Below are positions 10,281-21,378 of a DNA stretch of 64,000 nucleotides, in pieces. The first letter of the stretch is position 1. Each line of letters starts with the position of its first letter. Origin of the DNA: Conoideocrella luteorostrata (taxonomy: Eukaryota; Ascomycota; Sordariomycetes; Hypocreales; Clavicipitaceae). Both the position numbers and the translations under genes were made by a program. The notes beneath the pieces are model-generated. The model had not been told where the DNA came from. It worked only from the letters and a program-made list of their open reading frames with translations, and made no database searches. Where the stretch lies: contig JASWJB010000072.1 of the NCBI GenBank assembly GCA_032433595.1, positions 89,934-153,933 on the forward strand. Direction: 5' to 3'.

Positions 10281-12573
10281 ATGGAAAATTTCGATTTCAA
10301 CTTCTTCGGATTAACCAAACCTTTGCCTAGCTTTGAAAACTTGCGCAATGAGCGGGCACAACTCCCAGTCACTCGCCAACTGGCTGAATTTAAGGATTTG
10401 TTCTTGAAGAACGATGTCCTTATCCTTTCCAGTGGAACCGGGTCTGGAAAGACGACCCAGATACCACCATACGTCGCATTCTTGAGCCGTCAGGGCAAGA
10501 TTGTCGGCAAAATTGCCTGCACTCAGCCTCGACGTCTGGCAGTGACCAGAGTGTCCGAACGTGTTGCTCAAGAGGCTGGATGCAAACTTGGCGCCCAGGT
10601 TGGGTATCGGATCCGAGGTGAAGACAGGACCTCTGGGGAAACTCGACTGATGTTAGTTGAAGTTTATTGATTTCTAGAAGCTCTGAGCTAATATCTCCTG
10701 CTAGTTATATGACTGACGGCCGTCTGGTCGCCCAAGCTTATGGTAACATAAGTTTTGCAGGCTACCACACCATTATAATCGATGAGGCACACGAGTACAA
10801 CGCCAATATATGCCTTTTACTGTCACTAGTTCGACGAGCCATTCAGCTGCGCCGGGGTCACGGCGGGGAACTCAAAGTCGTCATCATGTCTGCCACAATA
10901 GGCGTTGACAAGTTCGTCAAATACTTTGAAGGTCAAGCCAAAGTAGGAGCGTTACATATGCCTAGTGTAACCCACCCTGTTGAACTTCACTACCTCTACT
11001 CGGGGGAAACCCCAGGACTATAAGCACCTGTTCAGCCCAACGTTCCTGATTTCGTGGAAGCTGCCTGCCGGATGGCGGCTCACATTGTCGAGAACAAGAA
11101 GATGCCCCCAGGCAATATTCTCGTGTTCATGCCTGGTGTCCCTGAAGTTAATAAGACATGTCGCCGTCTTCAGAACAATGTAAAGGGGGTGCAAGCTATT
11201 CCTCTCTACTCGGGTCAATTGGAGGATGTCCAGAATGACATCTTTGAGGCGCATACTGGGTGTCGCAAGTGCATCGTCGCTACAAATCTCGCGGAGACTG
11301 GCATTACCATTCCTGATGTTGTCTTCGTTATCGACACTGGGAAGGAGAAGGTTCTTCGCTGGATGCCACGCCTTGGGGCTTCCGAGGTTCGCGTACGTCC
11401 AACGGCAAAAGCCAATGCCATGCAGCGTATGGGTCGCTGCGGACGAACAAGGCCAGGAGTGTGCTTTCGGCTATACACAAGCAAGGACTATGATGATCTC
11501 CGCGACGAGCCAGCTCCAGAAATCCTCAACGAAGATGTCACGCCAATATTTCTCAAGGCACTAGCCTTCGGATTCACGGCCGCGAACCTTCCCTTCATCG
11601 ACCAGCCCCCAACTGAGTGCGTTTTATATGCCGTTGAGCTATTATTTGACCTGTAAGTCATCATTTCCTCTTTCAATCGGAACAAGCATACTAACAGTAT
11701 ACAGCGGTTATGTCAACCAAAACTTGGAGATTACCGATGCCGGCAAACTTGCAGCTGGGGCACCCTTTGAACCCAACTGGGCGTATGCGATCTACCTTTG
11801 CAAATCGGAGTATCCTGAGTGTGCCATGCATGTTGTCGCATTGGCCGCATTGCATTCTTCCATGCATTCCATTTTTGTGAGGCCATCAACACATCTACAT
11901 GAGGCTTATAGATCTTTGGACCGTTTTGTGGATCCGATGTCCGACCATCTCACACAGCTCAACGCTCTCTACGCGTATGAGAATATGGAGAGCCTGCTTC
12001 CGGACGAGGATGAACTCAACCATTGGTGCTGGTTTCGATTCCTTAACCGCCGTGAGTTAGACAACGCCCTTTACGTCCGCGATATGTCCATCAAAAGTAT
12101 GAATATAGATACTGGGTCGGGCGTACTTGACACTCAGGCTCGACTCAATGTCCGTAAGATTCTTGCTCAAGCATTCTTTCGGCAAACAGCATTACGTCGA
12201 CCTTCCTCTAACGAGGAGGAGGTATTCTATCGAACAATTCATGGAAACCATGAGGCCTTATTAGGTCTGGAAAGCGTGCTAAAGACTGGTGCACATCCGT
12301 GGATCGTTTACAGCAGTTTCAAATTGGGTCAGAATCCGTATCTTGAACAAGCTACGGCTATTGATCCTAGGTGGATTGTGGTAAGTTCACTGAAGGTTAT
12401 GATACACCAAATCATGCTGGCTGACGCGTGGCTAGGATCTCCCATACTTCCAGGATGACCGTTTAAAGAGGAACTGGAACGGTGATATCGTGCAAACCCA
12501 AGTAAAAAATGCGCTGGATGCAACGCGGGCCGTTGTCAGGGGAGGAAATGAGAAAAAAGCGCTTACTTATTAG
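10281..12573 (+). CDS. DEAH-box RNA helicase, interrupted by an in-frame stop
   Basis: Four exons: 10281-10651, 10705-11652, 11705-12380, 12436-12573; introns of 52-55 nt with donors GTTAGT, GTAAGT, GTAAGT. Superfamily 2 motifs are present in order: Walker A GTGSGKTTQIP, TQPRRLA, DEAH within IIIDEAHEYNA, MSATI, ATNLAETGITI and QRMGRCGRTRPG (the usual Ala of GRAGR is Cys). A helicase-associated C-terminal part follows and the frame ends KKALTY. Such proteins unwind RNA or RNP in splicing, ribosome assembly or surveillance. Exon 2 contains one TAA (11021-11023) in an otherwise open frame between the HPVELHYL and VPDFVEAAC segments. I find no intron that removes it without deleting conserved sequence. 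CAA-to-TAA by C-to-T change would explain it. The gene may be a recent pseudogene or the base may be a sequencing error. Confidence 0.75.
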
Positions 12574-12611
12574 CTGCTCTATTCCTACAGAAACCGAGCG
12601 GTACTGTTTTG

Positions 12612-12910
12612 AAGGACGCTCCCAGGAAAACCTGGCGATGCTTGTTTTGGAGGACGCTCCCAGGGAAACCTAGCGATGTTTGTTTTGGGGGACGCTCCCA
12701 GGGAAACCTGGCGATGCTTGTTTTGGAGGACGCTCCCAGGGAAACCTGGCGATGCTTGTTTTGGGGGACGCTCCCAGGGAAACCTGGCGATGCTTGTTTT
12801 GGAGGACGCTCCCAGGGAAACCTGGCGATGCTTGTTTTGGGGGACGCTCCCAGGGAAACCTGGCGATGCTTGTTTTGGGGGATGCTCCCAGGGAAACCTG
12901 GCGATGCTCG
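12612..12910. repeat. 38-bp minisatellite
   Basis: Eight tandem units with an exact 38-bp spacing (GACGCTCCC at 12615, 12653, 12691, 12729, 12767, 12805, 12843; GATGCTCCC at 12881). Units differ by single bases, mainly A/G near the end. The array begins about 40 bp after the helicase stop codon. All six frames are nearly open through the array, which creates spurious reading frames. Confidence 0.9.
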
Positions 12911-13321
12911 TTCTGATCCGTATGGACTTGATAATGAAGATTTTTGGGCGGCCCCGATTTTAGGCGCTGATAATTGTACATTAATGCATCGTCTTGATCC
13001 AATCCAATGAAGCACAAGATTCGACGCCTCAGGTGCCTCTCCTAGCCTTGTCCCGGTACAATCTCCGGAGATCTAATTAGTTCACAGCATATCAGATCAT
13101 GATAGTCCCAATTATTATAGCTAGAATGTGAGACATTCTTCCGGACAGTCGCAAGGGGAGTATATATGACGACATCTACGACGAAATCGGTTACATTATC
13201 GACGGAATGCCTAGCTAAAATTGAACCGTAAAGAGGTCTGGTGCCTCGTTAAAGTAGCTAGAAATCAAGATCCTTTCCCACTGACCAAACTTATTGCGTT
13301 GATGATGACCAGAGTCAGATA

Positions 13322-14527
13322 TTACGCAGCGGGCCGCATCCATACAGCCGTGGCCGGTTGGACGGGATCAGCAGATGTCGAGCCTCCAGATGCAGGCACG
13401 CGAAGAGTGACCGCGGCGACATCCTGGATCTGTTCCCCATTAAAGCTTAAAACGTGGACTTTGCCGGACTCGGCATCGGTGAGAGCAAGATAGTGAAGCG
13501 ACGTGTTGTTGGGTGATGCGTTATTAGTTGTCCAAGGTGCAGGCTCAACTGCGTTGGCCAAGCCTCCACTTGTGGGAGTCTCCCAGATATGAAGAGCATC
13601 TGTGCTCTTCAATTTGCCATCCGTGTCTAATTCAAAAACCGAAATAAAACCTCTCGTCTTTTTTGGGATGCCTCGCGTTGATGCAAAGAGGTATTGGGGC
13701 TTTGTCTTATCCGGCCCGGTTGAGAATCGGACTTCATCACCAGTGTTTTCCGACATATTTTTACCCTTTGGCAAAGCGCTTGCACTCTGGATGTGCTTTA
13801 AACTAGTATCGATTCCGCCACAACGCTTGTCTATCTTGAAGACGTCGACCATGCTGCTGTGCTCGTCAATGACATATAAGATCTGACCGTTTGGATGTGG
13901 CCAGGTGTGTCGCGGGCCATCATTTTGCCTCGGGGCATCATGTTTTTTTTGACGCGAAAGAACACGCGGCTGGCTGTCATCGACAGAGAAAGTCCAAACC
14001 CCATTAACTCCGATATCCGCGACATATAGTGTCTTGCCGTCTGGGCTCAGATCACACCCGTGCGATCCGTGGCGAAGTCCTCCAGGTGAATTTGTATCGT
14101 TCCCGTGGCCGGCTCTGAAGTCTACCTCCTGAACCAAAGCGCCGAGTGCACCGTCATCCCCGATCCGAAACACCTCCCCCGTCTTACCGCCGACGCTGTA
14201 GAGATGAGAGCTGGAGCAAGTGACATAGCCTGGCAGCTCACGGACAGACATAGAATTTAGAAGCTCCAGCGCGCTATCCGAACCACCATTTCTGTAGGCG
14301 GCTACCCCCGGAGATGGCTCTGTCCAAGACGTGGCGTATAATGTTTTTTGGTTTGGTGAAAGGGACAGCCAGGAGTGAGGGCCGGCAGCATTGCTAATGT
14401 GCGTTACGTTGAGCTGTTGGAGATGCTGGTCAAAGTATAACGTATAAAGATACGGAACGTTGAATGTCCCCACGAATAACTCCATTGTCAACGGTTGTAG
14501 TTTATGGTTTGAACTTGAGGCGAACAT
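13322..14527 (-). CDS. 3-carboxymuconate lactonizing enzyme-like seven-bladed beta-propeller
   Basis: Intact single-exon protein, 401 residues from the first ATG; a second Met at residue 15 (MELFVGTFNVPYLYTLYFD) better matches the family's N terminus and would give 387. Repeated propeller strands such as LSLSPNQKTLYATSW, LSPDGKTLYVADIGVNGVW and PHPNGQILYVIDEHSS are the hallmark of the 6-phosphogluconolactonase / fungal carboxy-cis,cis-muconate cyclase fold. The family lactonizes carboxymuconate in protocatechuate breakdown (beta-ketoadipate pathway) or opens sugar lactones. No signal peptide is seen, so it should be cytosolic. No aromatic-catabolism neighbours are present; this looks like a stand-alone paralogue. 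Confidence 0.75.
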   Translation of the reverse strand: MFASSSNHKLQPLTMELFVGTFNVPYLYTLYFDQHLQQLNVTHISNAAGPHSWLSLSPNQKTLYATSWTEPSPGVAAYRNGGSDSALELLNSMSVRELPGYVTCSSSHLYSVGGKTGEVFRIGDDGALGALVQEVDFRAGHGNDTNSPGGLRHGSHGCDLSPDGKTLYVADIGVNGVWTFSVDDSQPRVLSRQKKHDAPRQNDGPRHTWPHPNGQILYVIDEHSSMVDVFKIDKRCGGIDTSLKHIQSASALPKGKNMSENTGDEVRFSTGPDKTKPQYLFASTRGIPKKTRGFISVFELDTDGKLKSTDALHIWETPTSGGLANAVEPAPWTTNNASPNNTSLHYLALTDAESGKVHVLSFNGEQIQDVAAVTLRVPASGGSTSADPVQPATAVWMRPAA

Positions 14528-15398
14528 GGCCGTACTGAGCTTTAAATAATTTTATCAACCGAGATAAGGCGCCGGTGTGACACAGGTTTATTATGTGATA
14601 GTCCGAGCGGGATCTGCAATGCAACCCTGCTCTGCGCTCATCCCCACACGCAAGTGATCGCGACGACGCGTTACAAACAGACTCTTCGGTTGCCACGATG
14701 ACAATTTCACTTGGAAAATAGCACGGTATCTACTAAGAAAAGGAAATTTTCTCGCCTAATTATAGCTACCGTGTGTACACAGACGGGCAAGTATGACTTA
14801 GCACCGCATCTTGGTAGGACGGTATTGAACGCTCAGTTGCCTCACTTCATCCAAAAATGACTCGCCAAATCTCTCAACTCGGATAGCCCCGCATATCCCC
14901 TCCCCAGACTCACAGACAATTGAGAGAAGACCTAAAGTTGCGTCGTATGAAGTGCTTGTGCTAGTAGCATGTGCAAGGGTGCAACCTTGTGCATTGACCA
15001 AACGGTCTAAATCCTTGCTAGCCAGGCAACCAGGTAGCACTTTGAGCCGGCGCATTATGCACAACGAAGCTTATTTGACCGCATGGCACAGAGCCCAGCA
15101 GAAGTCAAGTATACCGCCACGCAATGTGCCATTGCACGAGAGCTTGAAGCCATCGGCACTACCGGTACGTGTTGAAGCGAGTTTGTACGGCAGTTACATG
15201 GCCAGGCATAACAAATGTAAGGTTATTATCCCTGCCTGCCGGCTTGATCGTAGGAGTTACTGGCAGTAGGCTCGGAATATACTGGCGTGGTGACCAGGAA
15301 GCCAAACTTGGTATTCGGCCTTGACGCATGATAAACTCTCATGCCGCGTCTCCTAATCACAGCGAGAAGAGCAGACTGAAGAGGAATTGGGTTTCTTC

Positions 15399-15626
15399 TC
15401 ATAGGTTATCCAAGCTAGGTAGATATCGGAAAAGACTGGTCATATTTGGTGGCCGGATTGAGCCGCGAAGGACTGGAGGGGATCCGAACTTGCGTCCTTT
15501 CGGGTGAACGACCTCAGCGTCGTTGTCGATTAGCCAGTTGACGACATCTGTGTACCCATACTTGGCGTCGACGGACAATTCCGTCCAGTATAACCCGGCG
15601 ATATGAAGATTTACAGAATCATCTAA
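15399..15626 (-). pseudogene. Ankyrin-repeat fragment
   Basis: The minus strand encodes one recognisable ankyrin repeat: AKYGYTDVVNWLIDNDAEV followed by GRKFGSPPVL. Nothing before or after it forms further repeats in any frame and there is no ATG. It is best read as a leftover of a larger ankyrin gene. Confidence 0.45.
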
Positions 15627-15699
15627 TACCACATACTAACAGGACTCCTAGTTAAAATTATCTTTCAGAGGAAGTCTGGTTTTTCGCCAATTAGGTAGC

Positions 15700-15766
15700 G
15701 TCACAAAGAAATTGGCGCAGCCAGTGGCCAATTTTCATGTTCGGTTATAATCATTAAATAGGGCTT
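15700..15766. repeat. Partner copy of the 2099-2161 segment
   Basis: Shares GTCACA.AGAAA.TGGCG.AGCCAG.GGCC and TTAAATAGG with 2099-2161. Unlike the other copy it is not attached to a hydrolase gene or to an LTR-like element. Confidence 0.4.
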
Positions 15767-16772
15767 GTATCTACAGTAACATATAGAATTGAAGTAGCAA
15801 TTTTACTGATCGGATGAATCGCAACTGTTCACATTAAGACATGCTCCACGAAGGAAGATGTCTTACTGGCCGTAGCTCCACCCACTGTCACAAAATGAGT
15901 CAACTTGTAACAAGGGGATATGATCTGACCATGGTTATCCGCAGCTGTTGCTGAAATACTGCTCAAAAAGTGGTGCTCAGGTCCACGAGTGATGACGAAC
16001 CCTTGCCATTTGTAGCCGAGTAAGAAAAACAAGGGTAGAGAGGCCTGGCATATAGTTCACGACCACCAAAGAATGTTTCATTGCCCATGACGCTAATTCA
16101 ACTGAAAAGAAATGTTCACTACGGGAAACAGGAGTGATCTGGCTACGGAAACGGTATCGATGTGGCTACGGGAGAGGAAAGATTCCGCCGCAGGAAAACA
16201 AGTACAATGCATTGAAAATGGCCATCCTCATTCCTATTGCGGCGCGGATAGATAGTGGTGGCATCTGCGGCACCAGGAAATGCTGCGAGGCTTTCGACGG
16301 AATGACAGGAGATACGGTAAAGTTTTTAAGACCACCGAGGAATTCTTCGATGCCCATGACCTCAAGAAGTAGGTCTGATCACAATGCGCTCCTAGACAAC
16401 TGCAAAACGGGAGATTAGGTTCTGTTATATCATGAATAGCAAATCGGAGACACCCCATTGTTTCTAGCCTTTGATGCACTTCATACAGTTGATTGAGGTG
16501 CGGGATTTGCTCTTGATCGTGAAAACGGAGGGTGTGTTTATTGCGTTATGCGGCCCCTTTGCGTCGCAATTTGACAAGTGAAATGAGAAGAGATAGATCA
16601 ATTGAATAACCTTGCAATGTGAAAAGATCCATTTCCTGGACTGGATATTGACTAGGGAAATTTTTCCATTTATACGTAGAATTCTTCTAACTAGCTGACT
16701 GTTCTAACATACCCGTCTTTTTCAATTTAAAGGCGGATCTAGTGCGAAAAAAGTGAAATTCCACGGTAATAT

Positions 16773-18287
16773 TCATTCATCCTCAGTTTCCCCTTCATGC
16801 GATGTTGGCTCTGTCGATTCGGAATTGCGTTGCGCAGGCTTGAGTAAGAACAGAGCAATGACAGATATCATTGCAAAAATGGCACTGACCTCATATGGAA
16901 GACTATAGAAGAAGCCTCTCAGTTGCAATCCTGCTGAGAATGCACCAGCCAGCAAAGGGGCAGTTGGCATCGCGCCGAGTGTCTCAATCATGCCGATGGA
17001 GGTGAACAGACTCGAGGTTTGTGTCGGATTTACATAATCAAGAATCAAGGAGCGACAGAGCGGCGCAAGGCCACTGCCCAGTGCAGTGATAACGAGACCG
17101 ACAATCACATAGCCAATTGCAGGACCGGAAAGAAACAACATACCGACAAGCAGGGCGGTGGCAGAGCTTCGAGCGAGGAAGAGGTCTTTTTTATGCACTG
17201 ACATTCTTGCGCGCCTCCGTGGTGTGGTAAGAAATGTTGATATACTGGGTAATATGAAGCCCATGGACAATATGACAAAGCCGCCACGAAGAGCCATGAT
17301 GTAGCCCGCATCCGCCAGGGACCATTTAAAACGTTGACTGACATATTGCAATAATATGCCGCCGAGGCTCACATTGACAGGGATTATGGTAAGAACGCAA
17401 AGGAGAAGCATAGCGGCGGAACCATTCCTCAGCATCGCTAGCGACTTCTTTACATCTCGAAAAGTTTGTTTGCAGTGTGACATCGCCATCGACCACCAAG
17501 AGGACTTTCCGACTTCAACAGTAGGTTCCTCGCCGTGGTCTGCGCCTGCGAAGATAGTTGTCTCCGGCATGAAAACCATCAAGAGGATATTCACTGGACC
17601 GAGACCGGCCACAATAGCTAGGGGGGCCCACGGTGACCATACTTCGGACAGCTTGGCGCTGATCGGCATCCCGAGAAACCCTGCCGTTTGAGACGAGAGC
17701 GAGAAAAAGAAAAACCACTTGGCTCTATTCTCGGGCGTCACAACGTCTAGCAGCATGGCCTGGAGAAGCGACGTAGCAACCAGCAAGCCGCCACCGAGCG
17801 ATTGGAAAATTGGTCCGGCCAGTATCCATTCGATCGGTACTATCCTCCACTGATGGATGACGAATATGGTCCACAGCAGCGCCAGACTGTGTCCTACAGT
17901 GCCCAGGATATAGACTGGCTTCCTCGTGTAATCGGCCATGGCTCCAAAGGGGAGAGCAACGGTCAGGCCAAAGACTCCATTCAGTGTCTCGCTCCACCCA
18001 AAAATGTAGGCCACCTGCGATTGCACCTTTTCCACCTTGCACAGTCTTTCGTCTATCTCTTCGTCGCGGTTATAGTACCGACGGCAGTAGACGTCTTCCG
18101 TCAACCGCATAGCAGGCAGCGCAGCCAGCGTAGACGAAAGCATCCAAATGAAGATGGCGACACAGGTAAGCGCAGCGATGTAGGTCGGCCGTTGGAGCTG
18201 GTAGAACGGGATGGTGCGTTTCTTTGGAGAGCCGCTACGGGGATCCAGCAAAGGCAATCGCTCAGCTGCCGCTGTTGGAACATCCAT
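16773..18287 (-). CDS. Major facilitator superfamily transporter
   Basis: Intact single-exon protein of 504 residues. A cytosolic N-terminal tail (about 1-30) is followed by about twelve hydrophobic segments in the 6+6 arrangement, with a long cytosolic loop near residues 250-280 and an acidic C-terminal tail (ESTEPTSHEGETEDE). The loop after the second membrane segment contains FGAMADYTRKPVYILG, the DxxxRK(P) motif A of the superfamily. It is a plasma or vacuolar membrane secondary transporter driven by a cation gradient. Substrate cannot be read from the sequence; the sequence resembles the uncharacterised fungal MFS group rather than a sugar porter. It is 1.2 kb from the P450 gene, so it could serve the cluster, but a MITE lies between. 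Confidence 0.8.
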   Translation of the reverse strand: MDVPTAAAERLPLLDPRSGSPKKRTIPFYQLQRPTYIAALTCVAIFIWMLSSTLAALPAMRLTEDVYCRRYYNRDEEIDERLCKVEKVQSQVAYIFGWSETLNGVFGLTVALPFGAMADYTRKPVYILGTVGHSLALLWTIFVIHQWRIVPIEWILAGPIFQSLGGGLLVATSLLQAMLLDVVTPENRAKWFFFFSLSSQTAGFLGMPISAKLSEVWSPWAPLAIVAGLGPVNILLMVFMPETTIFAGADHGEEPTVEVGKSSWWSMAMSHCKQTFRDVKKSLAMLRNGSAAMLLLCVLTIIPVNVSLGGILLQYVSQRFKWSLADAGYIMALRGGFVILSMGFILPSISTFLTTPRRRARMSVHKKDLFLARSSATALLVGMLFLSGPAIGYVIVGLVITALGSGLAPLCRSLILDYVNPTQTSSLFTSIGMIETLGAMPTAPLLAGAFSAGLQLRGFFYSLPYEVSAIFAMISVIALFLLKPAQRNSESTEPTSHEGETEDE

Positions 18288-18920
18288 CCTGTCTCAACTG
18301 CTTCGCACGAGTAGAGCCGAGTCGAGCCAACCAGTCGTGTGGTCGATGTTCATGGAAGCTGGTCAACATCCTCGCGTCGCATGCGCGAAGAGTGACGATG
18401 CCGATGTGGAAAGCGGTGGGGCACGCTCAGTCCAATTCTGCCACTATGGTGCGTCTCAGCAGCAAGACAATGACGTGCAGTAGAAACATCCAACGCAAGC
18501 TAACTGCACCGCTTGAATCAATAGCTGTTATTTGTGTGCATAGTTCTAGTGGACAAGGCATTTGCAGGTCTGCAATATTCGCTATCTGCCTGTAACTGTC
18601 ACCGACTCACAGTGCTCCAGTCGCTTGCCTTGGTTCTGTGGCCATGTACTCCGTACAAAGTACTGGATACACTCTATTCATCCATGCCATGTATCACGGA
18701 GTAATTACCTACAGCGGGCCTCCAGTAACTCCGACCCAAAAAACTGGTTAACCAAATCGTGTAGTGTGGTGGCTCGGAGTTACTGCTGGGTTCCTGTACG
18801 TGAGTACTCCGTAGTCTGGCCCGCTAAGATCCCATCTACCTACCATATTTAATGCTTGCCGAGGGCAAGTCCCGCTCAAAGGTCACTCGTGTATGCAGCG
18901 ACACGGTCACATTGTGCACG
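18288..18920. other. Intergenic, no gene seen
   Basis: Upstream region of the MFS gene. It holds two copies of TACTCCGTA (18647-18655 and 18805-18813). No coding structure was recognised. Confidence 0.5.
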
Positions 18921-19131
18921 CATGCGGGGGACAGTTTAACTGAGCCATTTCGTCCACATTGTCCAATTGACCCTTTTAATTCGAACACCTACTATAGATG
19001 CGATTAAAGCTTATTATTAATAAAATATTTTACTTAAATACTTATTTAAGCTATATAATATTATATACTTCCCTTTTTTTTTTGCGGAGTTAATGCCACC
19101 TCGATGGCTCAGTTAAACTGTCCCACGCTTG
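18921..19131 (-). mobile_element. MITE copy 2
   Basis: A 211-bp AT-rich element of the same family as 9432-9670 but inverted. The ends are CATGCGGGGGACAGTTTAACTG and, in reverse, CAAGCGTGGGACAGTTTAACT. The subterminal blocks (GCCATCGAGGTGGCATTAAC, and GACAATGTGGACGAAATGGC) are conserved between copies while the AT-rich core differs. A 5-bp direct repeat GCACG flanks it (18916-18920 and 19132-19136), consistent with a target-site duplication. Confidence 0.85.
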
Positions 19132-19510
19132 GCACGTCGCCCACACCTATTGAGCCAGCTATCCAGCTTGAACATCTGATAAGCACTAACTAGCGCATAG
19201 CTCCTTGCAAGACAGAATTATTAGGTACACAGCTGAGTACTGCTACTCTGTGCACACTGTGTGGAACTCGTCAAGCTGAGCAGAGACCCAGAGAGCAGTG
19301 TCCATTGCTGAAAAAGACATTAACATTAGTTTACCGCTGGGTCTTCGCTTTATCCATGATCTTTATGCGCGGTATTGGTTGTATTCTGAGCTGCTGTCGC
19401 CCTGTACCTGAAGTCACCGTGTAACCGGTGACAATCGAGTTGCCAACCAAAGGCCAGTACACACAGCCGCCACTCGGTTCGGCCCGTTGACACTGTACCC
19501 ATATTCCGAA
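19132..19510. other. Upstream region of the P450 gene
   Basis: About 380 bp between the MITE and the P450 start. No coding structure or clear TATA box was recognised. Confidence 0.4.
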
Positions 19511-21227
19511 ATGGAGGAAGCCATGACAGGCAAGTTATTCACCCCAGTGAACGTGACTGTCGCCTTTGCTGCAGCTGTGAGTGCCATTTCAAGACATCGT
19601 ACGTGCTGTACAAAACTCGTTTAACATAGAAATAGATATGTTTTTATTACCTTTGCTCCTGCATCTATCTCTCGTTCCTTCACCCGCTTGCAAAGTATCC
19701 AGGTCCGCGAGTGGCAGCTGTTTCGGAGGTATGTCGCATTTCCGAGCGTGCCTTGCAGCCGTCTAATGCGCCTTGCAGTACTTCTCGGTGAAATTATATG
19801 TTGGTGGCCGTTATCCCTTTGTGATGCAGAAGCTGCATCAAAAATATGGTGAGGGAAATATTGCCCGTTCCCTTCTCTTACTTGATGCTGAGCTGTTTCC
19901 GAAGGTGATGTTGTGCGTATCGGCCCCAACGAACTGTCATTCTGCACGGTCCAATCTTACCAAGACATCTACGCCTATCCTAGCAAAGGGAAGCAGAGAT
20001 TTGAAAAGACCGACTTTTACGACAGTGGCGTCATGGAGTCACGCACTGCGACTGAACAGACCTGTATTCAATCTCAACACAAGAAACCGCTCGCGAGTGC
20101 ATTGAGCACCAAGTCCGTTCGCAAGCTGGAAGGCACTGTCCAGCAATTCATTGACCTGTTTATCGAGCAGCTGGGCAATTGGGGAAATGGGGGACACAAA
20201 CCAATTAACGTGACAGACGCGTACAATTGGCTTACCTTCGACATAATCGGTACGCACATCCCTGGCCGATGGTTGAACCTTGACGCGCGCTCTTCCAACT
20301 AACAGGAGCACTGCAGGGGAACTCGCATTCAGCGAGTCCTTCAATGCTTTGACCGAGAGTGCATCCCGCCTCTGGCCCGCTATACTTTTAGATGGAGAGT
20401 TCTATGCACTTTTAACCAGCATCAAGAAGCGACTGCCGTGCATGCGTCTATTGCTTCCTTTCATGCTTCCCAGGGGCACGGCAGACAGACACCGCGAACT
20501 TAGGAAACTCACGCACGAGAAGGTCGTCAAACGCATGGAGCTCGGCGGCATACTGGGGCGTGACGACTTTGTTTCTCACATGGTCTCCAACGGCGTAGAT
20601 GACACCAGCGAACTGATCATCCAAGGTAGCGCCCTGATCTTTGCGGGATCAGAAACAGCCGCCACGGCTCTTGCGGCGATAACCTGGTACCTGCTCAGAG
20701 TTCCACGATGCCTAGCAGCAATGCAGACTGAGATTCGCAGCTCATTCAAATCGAAAGACGAAATCACCGGCACCTCGGTAGCCAGACTGGTCTACCTCCA
20801 TGGAGTCATCGAGGAGGGTTTGCGTATGTTTCCGCCCGTGGTGATAGGCTTGCCTAGAGCATCACCAGGGGCGTTTATTGACGGCAGATACATCCCCTCC
20901 GGCGTAACTGTGTCCAGCGATACTTACAGTATGTCGCGGGACCCTCGATACTGGACGAAGCCGGAAGAGTTCCTGCCAGAGCGGTGGATTGGAAACGCCT
21001 TTAGTGACGACAAGCGGGCTAGCCAGCCATTTTCGACTGGACCTGGTGCGTGTCTGGGCATAAACATGGCGTATGTCGAAATGAAGCTCATCCTGGCCAA
21101 CATAGTTTTATCATACGACATGGAGTCGGTGGACAATCCCGTGACGGATTGGAATCAGGCGTGCAATGTTCATTTGTTATGGAAGAAGCCAGAACTCTGG
21201 GTAAAGTTTCGCCCTCGTGCTATTTGA
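19511..21227 (+). CDS. Cytochrome P450 monooxygenase
   Basis: Five exons: 19511-19576, 19636-19728, 19779-19848, 19905-20249, 20317-21227, giving 494 residues; introns are 50-67 nt with donors GTGAGT, GTATGT, GTGAGG, GTACGC. An N-terminal hydrophobic anchor is followed by the HPLAKYPGPR hinge, so it should sit on the endoplasmic reticulum. Later motifs: I-helix AGSETAAT (about residue 302), EEGLR (ExxR, about 357), PERW, and the haem loop FSTGPGACLG with ligand Cys437. All hallmark residues are intact, so a working haem-thiolate enzyme is expected. It resembles fungal CYP65-type hydroxylases of secondary metabolism. It converges with the ABC transporter, whose end is only about 150 bp away, and is a candidate tailoring hydroxylase for the NRPS product. 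Confidence 0.85.
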
Positions 21228-21378
21228 TTTGGAGCGGCATCCTGCGTAACCAAACACGTTGTCGCATGACGATGGAGCAGCCAGAATCTACCTCAGACAT
21301 ATATTATTATACGAAATTTTTTTGTGACATATACACTACTAGGTCAATGAAGACGGTCTTTTTTCTTTAACGTCCTTT

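Larger units (their letters stand above)
14528..16772. other. Gene-poor stretch with fragments
   Basis: No complete gene is supported. A tiny two-exon reading (15083-15164 and 15254-15323, plus) starts MAQSPAEVKYTATQC, uses a GTACGT donor and ends GIRP; it is possible but unsupported by any family. A minus frame of 85 codons (15055-14798) is also unassigned. The copy of the 60-bp segment shared with 2099-2161 lies at 15700-15766. Confidence 0.4.

Noticed and set aside
12612..12910. CRISPR array
   Set aside because: Units are contiguous with no spacers, and the genome is eukaryotic.
12563..13017. Repetitive open frames on both strands
   Set aside because: They arise from the 38-bp tandem repeat, whose units leave nearly all frames open; the shared peptide repeats have no independent support.
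15083..15323. Two-exon mini gene starting MAQSPAEV
   Set aside because: Splice sites are plausible but about 50 residues with no known family is too little to assert a gene.
17802..18314. 170-codon plus-strand frame
   Set aside because: It is the antisense shadow of the MFS transporter gene.
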